Positions 33,330-40,679 of a DNA stretch of 40,679 bases are shown here, piece after piece. Where the stretch lies: contig JAJFKI010000033.1 of the NCBI GenBank assembly GCA_021773295.1, forward strand, positions 1 through 40,679. The letters are read 5' to 3'. Numbering within the stretch: the stretch's first letter is position 1; each line of letters begins with the position of its first letter. The DNA comes from Gammaproteobacteria bacterium (lineage in GTDB: Bacteria; Pseudomonadota; Gammaproteobacteria; UBA1113). A program made the position numbers and the translations under genes. Under the pieces are notes generated by a model. The model had not been told where the DNA came from. It saw only the letters and a program-made list of their open reading frames with translations, and did no database searches.

Positions 33330-36300
33330 ATGCCAAAACGTACCGACATACAATCCATTCTCATCCTAGGCGCAGGCCCTATCGTTATCGGCCAAGCCTG
33401 TGAATTTGATTACTCGGGGGTACAAGCTTGTAAAGCACTGCGCGAAGAAGGGTATCGCATTATTCTCGTTAACTCTAACCCTGCGACCATCATGACCGAT
33501 CCTGGTACCGCCGATGCGATTTATATTGAACCGGTGACTTGGCAAGTGGTTGAAAAAATCATTGAAAAAGAAAAGCCTGATGCGCTATTACCGACAATGG
33601 GTGGGCAAACGGCGTTAAATTGCTCTTTGGATTTAGCGTCAAGAGGTGTGTTAGAAAAACATCAGGTTGAAATGATTGGCGCCACGCGAGATGCTATCGA
33701 TAAAGCAGAAGACAGAGAACGTTTTCGAAAATGCATGATTGAGATTGGCTTGGATGTGCCAAACTCTGCCATTGCCCACAGTTTAGAAGAAGCGAAACAA
33801 GTACAATCGCAATTTGGCTTTCCCACCATTATCCGTCCCTCATTTACCATGGGTGGAACTGGCGGCGGTATTGCTTACAACAAAGATGAATTTGAAGAGA
33901 TTTGTACACGCGGACTAGAATTATCACCGACCAATGAATTACTCATCGAAGAGTCCATGTTGGGGTGGAAAGAGTATGAAATGGAAGTGGTGCGCGATAA
34001 GGCGGATAATTGCATTATCATTTGTTCCATTGAAAATCTTGATCCGATGGGCGTGCATACCGGTGACTCTATCACGGTAGCACCCGCACAAACCTTAACG
34101 GATAAAGAATACCAAATCATGCGTAATGCTTCGCTCAAAGTGTTGCGAGAAATTGGCGTTGAAACTGGTGGTTCTAATGTGCAATTTGCCATTAATCCAG
34201 AAGATGGTCGCATGATTGTGATTGAAATGAATCCTCGGGTGTCGCGCTCTTCAGCTTTAGCCTCTAAAGCAACGGGTTTTCCCATTGCTAAAGTCGCGGC
34301 GAAATTAGCGGTAGGTTATACCTTGGATGAATTACAAAATGATATTACTGGCGGTGTGATCCCTGCCTCCTTTGAACCCACCATTGACTATGTTGTTACT
34401 AAGATCCCTCGGTTTGATTTTGAAAAATTCCCACAGGCGGATGCGAGGCTTACAACACAAATGAAATCCGTGGGCGAAGTCATGGCCATTGGCCGTACCT
34501 TTCAAGAGAGTTTTCAAAAAGCTTTGCGTGGTTTGGAAATTGGCATCGATGGTTTGAATCCCTTCCTTGCCAGTGATGAGGAAGAATTAGAAATCAAATT
34601 ACGTCGAGAATTAATGTCCCCAGGGCCGAAACGCTTTGGCCACATCGCGCATGCTATGCACCTTGGTTTTGATGTGGATAGGATACATAGACTCACAAAA
34701 ATCGATCCTTGGTTTTTGCATCAAATCGCACACATTATTAATACCGAACAAGCCTTGCGCCAAGTGTCACTCAGCGATATATCCCCTGAGAGAGTACAGC
34801 AATTAAAGCGCGAGGGTTTTTCCGATAGGCGCTTAGCGACATTATTACAAACCGATGAATTTACACTTAGACAGTATAGGCATGAGCATAATATCAAACC
34901 TGTCTTTAAGCGTGTGGATAGTTGTGCGGGTGAGTTTTCAGCGGCTACGGCGTATTTATATTCGACGTACGAACAGTTTTGTGAAGCCAAGCCAACCGAT
35001 GCGAAAAAGATTATGATTTTAGGGGGAGGCCCCAATCGCATTGGTCAAGGCATTGAGTTTGACTATTGTTGCGTACATGCTGCAATGGCTGTGCGGGCAG
35101 CGGGTTATGAAGCCATTATGGTAAATTGTAATCCGGAAACGGTGTCAACCGATTATGATACCTCTGATCGTTTATACTTCGAACCTTTAACCTTAGAAGA
35201 TGTGTTAGCCATTGTCGACGTGGAACAGCCCATGGGTGTGATTGTGCAATACGGTGGGCAAACACCCTTAAAATTGGCTAACGATTTGCATGAAGCAGGC
35301 GTACCAATTATTGGTACGACACCTGATGCCATTGATAGAGCTGAAGATAGAGAACGTTTCCAAGCGATGATTCATGAGCTTGGTCTGAAGCAACCGGCCA
35401 ATGCTACCGTGCGTGATATTGATAGCGGTATTACTAAAGCCAATGAAATCGGTTATCCCTTAATGGTTAGACCTTCCTACGTCTTGGGCGGGCGCGCCAT
35501 GGAAGTGGTGTATAACGAAAGTGAGCTATCACGGTATTTACATAATGCCATTCAATTATCTGATCGTTCGCCAATTTTATTAGATCAGTTTGTTGCCGAT
35601 GCCATTGAAGTCGACATTGATGCCATCTGTGATGGAAAAGACGTATTAATTTGCGGTATTTTGCAGCATATTGAGCAGGCGGGTGTGCACTCGGGAGATT
35701 CAGCCTGTTCATTACCACCCTTTGATTTGTCAGAATCGTTACAAGAAACATTAAAACAGCAATTATCCAAAATGGCGTTAGCCTTGGGTGTGGTTGGATT
35801 AGTCAATGCGCAATTTGCGATTCAGGATGATGAGATTTATGTCTTAGAAGTCAATCCTCGTGCATCGCGTACTGTGCCCTTTGTGTCAAAGGCCATTGGT
35901 ATACCCATAGCGAAAATAGCTGTGAATTGTATGCTGGGCCACAGTTTACAAGAGCAAGGTAGGCTAAAAGAGATTATTCCGCATTTTTATTCGGTGAAAT
36001 TACCCGTGTTTCCTTTTTCAAAGTTTCAAAATGTTGATCCCCTCTTAGGGCCGGAAATGAAATCCACCGGTGAAGTCATGGGTGTTGGAAAGAGTTTTGC
36101 TGAAGCATTCGATAAGGCACAATTAGGTGCTAATCTTCCTAAGCCAAAACTGGATGGTTTAGCGTTTGTGAGTGTAAGAGATGCCGATAAACGGGCGGCC
36201 ATTGATGTGGCAAAACAATTACAAGCCTTAGGGATTAATATCATTGGCACTCGTGGTACAGCAAGATACTTACAAAAAGAAGGTATTGAGGTAGAAGAAA

Positions 36301-36551
36301 TTAATAAAGTGCGGGAAGGGCGGCCGCATATTTTAGACCGTATTCAAAATGATGAAGTGGGTTTTATTGTTAATACTACCAATAGTAAACCTGCAGTGAC
36401 GGCTTCCTTTGAGATACGGCGCAATGCGTTAAAGCGTGGTCTTAGTTATTGCACCACGATTGCGAGAGCAAAAGTCATTTTACAAGCATTGCAATCAGAA
36501 GGGGAACAAACAGTTACCTGTTTGCATGATTTGCATGAACAATTAAATTAA
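33330..36551 (+). CDS. carB: Carbamoyl-phosphate synthase large subunit
   Basis: 1073 residues, full length. There are two homologous ATP-grasp halves: [20 protein letters not shown] at the start and [20 protein letters not shown] near residue 560, with metal sites [12 protein letters not shown] and [14 protein letters not shown]-terminal MGS-like allosteric domain follows ([18 protein letters not shown]). It makes carbamoyl phosphate from bicarbonate, ammonia and 2 ATP. It is followed by greA after 12 bases. Confidence 0.98.
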   Translation: MPKRTDIQSILILGAGPIVIGQACEFDYSGVQACKALREEGYRIILVNSNPATIMTDPGTADAIYIEPVTWQVVEKIIEKEKPDALLPTMGGQTALNCSLDLASRGVLEKHQVEMIGATRDAIDKAEDRERFRKCMIEIGLDVPNSAIAHSLEEAKQVQSQFGFPTIIRPSFTMGGTGGGIAYNKDEFEEICTRGLELSPTNELLIEESMLGWKEYEMEVVRDKADNCIIICSIENLDPMGVHTGDSITVAPAQTLTDKEYQIMRNASLKVLREIGVETGGSNVQFAINPEDGRMIVIEMNPRVSRSSALASKATGFPIAKVAAKLAVGYTLDELQNDITGGVIPASFEPTIDYVVTKIPRFDFEKFPQADARLTTQMKSVGEVMAIGRTFQESFQKALRGLEIGIDGLNPFLASDEEELEIKLRRELMSPGPKRFGHIAHAMHLGFDVDRIHRLTKIDPWFLHQIAHIINTEQALRQVSLSDISPERVQQLKREGFSDRRLATLLQTDEFTLRQYRHEHNIKPVFKRVDSCAGEFSAATAYLYSTYEQFCEAKPTDAKKIMILGGGPNRIGQGIEFDYCCVHAAMAVRAAGYEAIMVNCNPETVSTDYDTSDRLYFEPLTLEDVLAIVDVEQPMGVIVQYGGQTPLKLANDLHEAGVPIIGTTPDAIDRAEDRERFQAMIHELGLKQPANATVRDIDSGITKANEIGYPLMVRPSYVLGGRAMEVVYNESELSRYLHNAIQLSDRSPILLDQFVADAIEVDIDAICDGKDVLICGILQHIEQAGVHSGDSACSLPPFDLSESLQETLKQQLSKMALALGVVGLVNAQFAIQDDEIYVLEVNPRASRTVPFVSKAIGIPIAKIAVNCMLGHSLQEQGRLKEIIPHFYSVKLPVFPFSKFQNVDPLLGPEMKSTGEVMGVGKSFAEAFDKAQLGANLPKPKLDGLAFVSVRDADKRAAIDVAKQLQALGINIIGTRGTARYLQKEGIEVEEINKVREGRPHILDRIQNDEVGFIVNTTNSKPAVTASFEIRRNALKRGLSYCTTIARAKVILQALQSEGEQTVTCLHDLHEQLN

Positions 36552-36563
36552 AGGGTTAATAAT

Positions 36564-37040
36564 ATGTCTAGAATTCCGATGACGGCAGTTGGTGGTGAAA
36601 CAATAAAAGCTGAGTTAGAGCAGTTGAAACGCGTTGATAGACCGGCGGTCATCGAAGCCATTGCCGAAGCTCGCGCCCATGGCGATTTAAAAGAAAATGC
36701 GGAATACCATGCAGCGAAAGAAAAACAAGGCTTTTTGGAAGCTCGCATTCGCGAATTAGAAGCGCAAGTGTCGCATATGCAAATCATTGATATCTCTCAA
36801 ATGGAGAACACGGGTAAAGTTATATTTGGTGCCACGGTAAAGTTAACCGATGTTAATACCGAAGAGAGTGTGCAATACCAACTGGTTGGTAATTATGAAG
36901 CGGATTTAAAACAGGGAAAAATTTCCATTAGTTCACCTATTGCTAGGGCCATTATTGGGAAAGAAGAGGGCGAGGAAGTCGATGTAGAAACACCACGAGG
37001 GGTGGTTACTTATGAGATCGACGAGGTGCTTTATATATAA
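36564..37040 (+). CDS. greA: Transcription elongation factor GreA
   Basis: 158 residues. The N-terminal coiled coil has the acidic tip (AHGDLKENAEYHAAKEKQGF) that enters the RNA polymerase secondary channel and stimulates cleavage of backtracked RNA. The C-terminal FKBP-like domain has the signature ISISSPIARAIIGKEEGEEV. A carAB-greA order is common in gammaproteobacteria. The hairpin at 37090-37109 may end the operon. Confidence 0.97.
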   Translation: MSRIPMTAVGGETIKAELEQLKRVDRPAVIEAIAEARAHGDLKENAEYHAAKEKQGFLEARIRELEAQVSHMQIIDISQMENTGKVIFGATVKLTDVNTEESVQYQLVGNYEADLKQGKISISSPIARAIIGKEEGEEVDVETPRGVVTYEIDEVLYI

Positions 37041-37089
37041 GTTTCATTCTTTTTCCCGGGTTTACTGAGTGGTGCGTTGCTTACTATTG

Positions 37090-37109
37090 CCTCCCCCTCG
37101 CGGGGGAGG
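37090..37109. terminator. GC-rich hairpin after greA
   Basis: CCTCCCCC-TCGC-GGGGGAGG, a perfect 8-bp stem with a four-base loop 50 bases after the greA stop. No U-run follows, so it may be only a repeat of the same kind as 22855-22875. Confidence 0.5.
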
Positions 37110-37191
37110 GGGAAGAAGTGGAAAAAATAATAAGGATTAGGAAATAATAACTAGGGAGAATTAAAACAAATAATTTGGAGAGAGGAACGTT

Positions 37192-37857
37192 ATGAAAAGA
37201 CGGACTGTTCTTATTGCATTATTTGCGATGTGTTCTGTGGTGGCTTGTGTTGCGACATTAGCTGATACGAAAATTGTTTCTAAAGAAAAAATATTACACC
37301 AGGCGCAGCATCTGGATCCAAAGGTCTTGGATTTAGGGTTGACGGCCTATAAGTGCGCGCGCCAGCGTGGGCTAGATAAGAAAGGCATATTAACGATCAT
37401 TGATTATTCTAAACCCTCTACTCAAAAGCGTTTGTGGGTCATTGATTTAAACCAAAATAAAGTGTCCTTCAGTGAGCATGTGGCCCATGGTCAAGGTAGT
37501 GGTGATAATTATGCGAAATATTTTTCGGATAGGAATGCATCCCATCAATCAAGTCTCGGCGTATTTTTAACGAAGAATACCTATTTTGGCCATAAGGGTT
37601 ATTCTCTACGTCTCGCTGGTTTGGAGAAGGGGTATAATGCACATGCCTTGCAGCGTGCGATTGTGATGCATGGGGCCAGTTATGCCACACCTTCTTTCAT
37701 TGCTAAAGTTGGGCGGCTAGGGCGCAGCTGGGGGTGTCCTGCTATTAGCCCTAAATTAGTAAAGCCAACGATTAATAAAATTAAGAATGGGACTCTGGTT
37801 TTTGCTTATTATCCTAAAAGGGAATGGTTGCAAGGATCTCACTTTTTACACTGTTGA
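37192..37857 (+). CDS. Murein L,D-transpeptidase catalytic domain protein
   Basis: 221 residues with a Sec signal peptide (MKRRTVLIALFAMCSVVACV, cut near LADT) and a YkuD_2-type domain. Catalytic segments are VMHGASYATP (His) and GRLGRSWGCPAISPK (Cys in SxGC). Upstream it has WVIDLNQNKVSFSEHVAHGQ, typical of the family. A periplasmic role in 3-3 cross-linking or lipoprotein attachment is likely. A Cys in the signal region (VVACV) is not a clean lipobox. AGAGGA precedes ATG 37192. Confidence 0.9.
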   Translation: MKRRTVLIALFAMCSVVACVATLADTKIVSKEKILHQAQHLDPKVLDLGLTAYKCARQRGLDKKGILTIIDYSKPSTQKRLWVIDLNQNKVSFSEHVAHGQGSGDNYAKYFSDRNASHQSSLGVFLTKNTYFGHKGYSLRLAGLEKGYNAHALQRAIVMHGASYATPSFIAKVGRLGRSWGCPAISPKLVKPTINKIKNGTLVFAYYPKREWLQGSHFLHC

Positions 37858-37865
37858 GTTTCTCG

Positions 37866-38011
37866 TTGTTTTAGTCTTTTGGCTTTTTTGCCGTACTTTC
37901 ACCGCAGCAGGCCTTATCCCCAATGGCTCGTCGGCCTGGGGCCTCCTGCGCTTGATTTGGGGGTAAGACCTTCTGCGATGAAAGTACTTTATTGTGCAAA
38001 GACTAAAACAA
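37866..38011. mobile_element. MITE-like 146-bp palindromic element
   Basis: Perfect 14-bp ends TTGTTTTAGTCTTT (37866-37879) and AAAGACTAAAACAA (37998-38011). Inner arms are GTACTTTCACCGCAGCAGG (from 37893) and its partner ending ATGAAAGTAC (37976-37986), with further pairing towards a GC-rich centre. It lies exactly between the stops of two convergent genes and could fold as a bidirectional terminator. Its ends differ from those of the 9212-9378 element. Confidence 0.75.
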
Positions 38012-38017
38012 GCTCGC

Positions 38018-40498
38018 TCATTCTCCGAGTCGTCTCGCATTTTTCATGACTTTATCGACAGTGGCGCGTGATGTTGTGCGTGAGCCGGCGTTGGGGCCAT
38101 AAAGAAGAACCGTGGCGCCCTTAAGAAGTCCGAAGCTGCTGACGAAAGCACAATATTTGAAGGCTTGTTGTAGGAAGTGACGTACCTTATTGCGGTGTTT
38201 TTTTAGTACTTGGTAATCTGCTGTTTGATTACCATCCTTGTCTTTGAAGCTTTTGAGAATGGTTGTGGCTAAGCTGCGTTTTATTTTGGAGCGACTTTGT
38301 TCCGTAGTCGCATTTTTTAAATGTTTTTTGTAAGGCAGGGTAATTGCAGCTGTCATATCATCTAAAGTGTCAGTGACAATGCTTAATTTTCTTTTAGCCA
38401 ACGCTACATCCTCTGGAGTTGTTAGTATAGGGCATGGTTTAATGTCAGCTTGTTCCTTGGCTAACTTAATGAGATCTTTAAAGCATTTATCATAGAGACT
38501 TTTCCAAAATTTATCGGCTAGGACTTTAGGCGTGAATATGTTTTCTAAGCGCCTTAATACTGTTTCACTGCTTGAAACAGGGATAACAATGACTTGTTCG
38601 TCTTCCTCTTCTTCAGTTTCTTCATCGTCTGACGGAATTGTTAAGAAGAATGAGCTACTTGCCATATTAGTCACATGACTAGTAGCTAAGGCTGATGTGA
38701 TTTTATCATGGCCGATATCGAAAATTTGTGTAGCGTCTAATTCTATGGCTGTTAATTCTTTTAGGGTTTGTACTAAGGGATCACTGGTTTCTAACAATAT
38801 GAGTAATTCTGTCATGCGCATGTAAGCATAACTGCGCTCTGGGTTTGATACAATGACACCCGAGCTATGGTATCCTAGTTCATCACTTGTATCATTTTCA
38901 GCGATTGCTCGTTGGCAAGCAGCTATCAGTCCGGCTTTAAACGTTTGTAGTGACGCGCTGTTTGCAAGGTGCTGTAAATCTAAACCAGCTTGTTGTTGTA
39001 AGTCGTGTAAAATAATAAAGAGTGTATCTTCATTACTGGTAAGATAGTGTTTTTGTACGAAAGCTGTTAAGCGCGCTTGTTGTTTTACTTCTTCTATTTG
39101 TGTGTATCGTGGCATTGCTTGATAACTTGCTAAAAGCTTGTCTTTAAAGCGACGAGCCTCAGTTCTTACAATGTCAGGAAATCGAGCATCTGCAAATTTT
39201 TCTAATTCATTGAGGTAAGCTTCTACTCTATACATGACTTCATCTAGCGCGGTGAAAGCAGAATCGAGATCAGTTTGACTAAACCCTTTAGCAATACTTG
39301 CTAGTCTTACCAAATCAGCTTTAAATAATTGTGTGATTTTTTTACCAGCCGATTTAATAATGTGCTTTTGTAATTGGGTTTGGGTGATGTGCGCTAAGCG
39401 AATGTTATTGGCAACAGCCAGCTTTCTAGTTTTTTCTGCTTGTTGTAATAAGTTGATGGTTTCATCATAAAGACTACTGATATCAGCAGTTGTATCTGTG
39501 ACCATAGCATTGGCAGTTTCAGGAATGACTGTTGAATATAAATGATTGAGCTTTTGGGATAAGTAAGCAATAAATTTTTTCTTTAAATTCATCAAAGGCG
39601 TCGGAGCGTCAATGTTTTTTTCGATGATGAATTGGTTGAGTTGCTTTATTGTTGTTAAGTATGCGTTTATCTGTTTGTAGTGTTCATTAATGTCATGGAA
39701 GGAATATTTGTCACAACTAACTAATCGTCCGATAGCATCACCTAAAGATTTATGCATCATTTCCATGAGGTGGCGAACATGATTTTGAGCAGCATTGCGG
39801 GTAGACATTATCCCATGATTAAGCGCTGCCATTTCTGTTTCTGCTAGCTCATTGAGTTCAGCTTGATCAGCGCTGTAAAAGGCTAACTGTGTTTGCGCAG
39901 TGTCAATGATGGGGTTGAGCTCAGGTACCACTATGTTAGCCCAGCACACCAAAAGTTTAGCTGACCAACTACCGGATTTTATTTCACCTGCATTAATCAC
40001 GGCGTGTTTAGCCTGCTCGAGTTGCTCGATAATCTTGTCTAAATGACCTAATTCAACAGCGGCTATATTTAGGTATTTATTTGCTTTGGCGTAATTTTGT
40101 TCGGCTTCTGCGAGTAAGTTAGCAATGCTGTTTATTTGTTTTATTGGCGATACTGATGCACGTGTGGTTTTGGCCATTGCTTTTTTTACGCGGTTAAAAG
40201 AGTTAAGTGTTGCTACAGTGAGTGGTGAAAACGCTCGTTCACTCGAGCTTGGAGCTACGCTGCTAGATGCAATAGCGCTAGAGGAGGCAGCTGCAGCTGC
40301 ACTTGTTACTCTATGGCTTTGTTCGATATATTTTCTCGCCCTAAAAAATCGTATCATAGCGTTGCTAACTTGTTGTTTTGCTTTAAGTTTATCGCCACTG
40401 ATAGCATTAAAGCCATAGTCATTTAGGGTTTGGCATAAGTGTTCATTGAACACATCTAATGAATGGATTGCTGGATGATTTTGTAATTCTGTAGCCAT
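38018..40498 (-). CDS. Large coiled-coil protein of unknown function, candidate effector
   Basis: 826 residues, no signal peptide. A Ser/Ala-rich stretch lies near residues 67-90 (AAAAASSSAIASSSVAPSSS). Long amphipathic helices follow (for example NLLAEAEQNYAKANKYLNIA; LDKIIEQLEQAKHAVINAG), then an acidic run near residue 620 (DDEETEEEEDEQ) and a basic C-terminus after a mildly hydrophobic stretch (CAFVSSFGLLKGATVLLYG). No family recognised. The make-up and the Ser/Ala-rich linker shared with the ankyrin protein suggest a secreted host-directed protein. That is inference. GAGG lies 7 bases before ATG 40498. Confidence 0.78.
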   Translation of the reverse strand: MATELQNHPAIHSLDVFNEHLCQTLNDYGFNAISGDKLKAKQQVSNAMIRFFRARKYIEQSHRVTSAAAAASSSAIASSSVAPSSSERAFSPLTVATLNSFNRVKKAMAKTTRASVSPIKQINSIANLLAEAEQNYAKANKYLNIAAVELGHLDKIIEQLEQAKHAVINAGEIKSGSWSAKLLVCWANIVVPELNPIIDTAQTQLAFYSADQAELNELAETEMAALNHGIMSTRNAAQNHVRHLMEMMHKSLGDAIGRLVSCDKYSFHDINEHYKQINAYLTTIKQLNQFIIEKNIDAPTPLMNLKKKFIAYLSQKLNHLYSTVIPETANAMVTDTTADISSLYDETINLLQQAEKTRKLAVANNIRLAHITQTQLQKHIIKSAGKKITQLFKADLVRLASIAKGFSQTDLDSAFTALDEVMYRVEAYLNELEKFADARFPDIVRTEARRFKDKLLASYQAMPRYTQIEEVKQQARLTAFVQKHYLTSNEDTLFIILHDLQQQAGLDLQHLANSASLQTFKAGLIAACQRAIAENDTSDELGYHSSGVIVSNPERSYAYMRMTELLILLETSDPLVQTLKELTAIELDATQIFDIGHDKITSALATSHVTNMASSSFFLTIPSDDEETEEEEDEQVIVIPVSSSETVLRRLENIFTPKVLADKFWKSLYDKCFKDLIKLAKEQADIKPCPILTTPEDVALAKRKLSIVTDTLDDMTAAITLPYKKHLKNATTEQSRSKIKRSLATTILKSFKDKDGNQTADYQVLKKHRNKVRHFLQQAFKYCAFVSSFGLLKGATVLLYGPNAGSRTTSRATVDKVMKNARRLGE

Positions 40499-40538
40499 GG
40501 TTTACCTCGTTTATCTGTTTTCCCCAATGTTATATGGA

Positions 40539-40679
40539 TATATACCCGCCACACTCCAAAATGCGAGATTAATGCTATTGCTTTTTGCCCCCTTGGAACC
40601 TTTGAAATTTGGCAATAGACCGACTATTACCTGCATTTCAAAGGTTCCAAGGGAACAAAAATCAACTCGCCTAAATCTC
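40539..40679. repeat. Contig-terminal palindromic repeat, right copy
   Basis: Exact reverse complement of 1-141. Identity stops at the base inside 40539 (one mismatch, four matches, then divergence), so the shared block is sharply bounded. It lies upstream of the 826-residue protein gene. Confidence 0.9.

Noticed and set aside
1..40679. Linear replicon or phage with terminal inverted repeats
   Set aside because: The ends are inverted and identical, but the content is core chromosome (carAB, dnaK, fur, ssrA) and partial copies of the end repeat occur internally, so a repeat-broken contig is more likely.
1..40679. tRNA or rRNA genes
   Set aside because: Apart from the tRNA-like domain of tmRNA I found no cloverleaf or rRNA segment on either strand.

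Overview
The window reads as a chromosomal contig from a gammaproteobacterium, most likely a host-associated member of Legionellales or a relative (Coxiellaceae, Diplorickettsiaceae or Berkiella-like). The support is the gammaproteobacterial gene order fur / bamE / rnfH-ratA / smpB / ssrA, moderately AT-rich DNA, Sel1/ankyrin and Ser-rich coiled-coil proteins of the kind seen among Dot/Icm effectors, and many palindromic intergenic repeats. The family assignment is an inference and no marker gene here fixes it. Both ends carry the same 141-bp sequence in opposite orientation. The contig therefore probably stops inside a multicopy palindromic repeat.

Layout: (1) 239-7200 is a tight seven-gene cluster on the plus strand: methyltransferase, DHA2-type MFS exporter, SDR, acyl-CoA-dehydrogenase-fold flavoprotein, LuxE/PaaK-like adenylating enzyme, LuxC-like acyl reductase and a VOC protein. 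It looks like a small specialised-metabolite pathway in which a carboxylic acid is activated and reduced to an aldehyde, then exported. I do not recognise the product. (2) 7264-8031 is a GNAT-like gene. (3) 8224-14299 holds housekeeping genes: ssrA (tmRNA), smpB, ratA-rnfH, bamE, fur, an MFS transporter, an alpha/beta hydrolase, two small genes (one a 31-residue membrane peptide) and csrA. (4) 14759-17925 is an accessory stretch with a methyltransferase, a gene of unknown function that appears frameshifted near its 3' end, and two small secreted proteins. (5) 18128-21309 is ppnK-recN-ribE on the minus strand. (6) 21693-26794 is the heat-shock locus hrcA-grpE-dnaK-dnaJ, with a CIRCE operator before hrcA and a very good sigma-32 promoter before grpE. 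(7) 26923-29187 is a Sel1/TPR plus ankyrin protein. (8) 29302-31995 holds two divergent AAA ATPase/DUF4143 genes. Their shared intergenic region holds two separate three-copy direct-repeat arrays with exact periods of 34 and 32 bp. (9) 32192-37857 is carA-carB-greA and an L,D-transpeptidase. (10) 38018-40498 is a large minus-strand coiled-coil protein of unknown function.

The least explained signals are the paired operator-like arrays between the divergent ATPases, the LuxC/LuxE-like cluster, the palindromic repeat families (9212-9378, 21553-21640, 37866-38011 and the contig-end family), the 18-bp palindrome before csrA and the 15-residue tmRNA tag.
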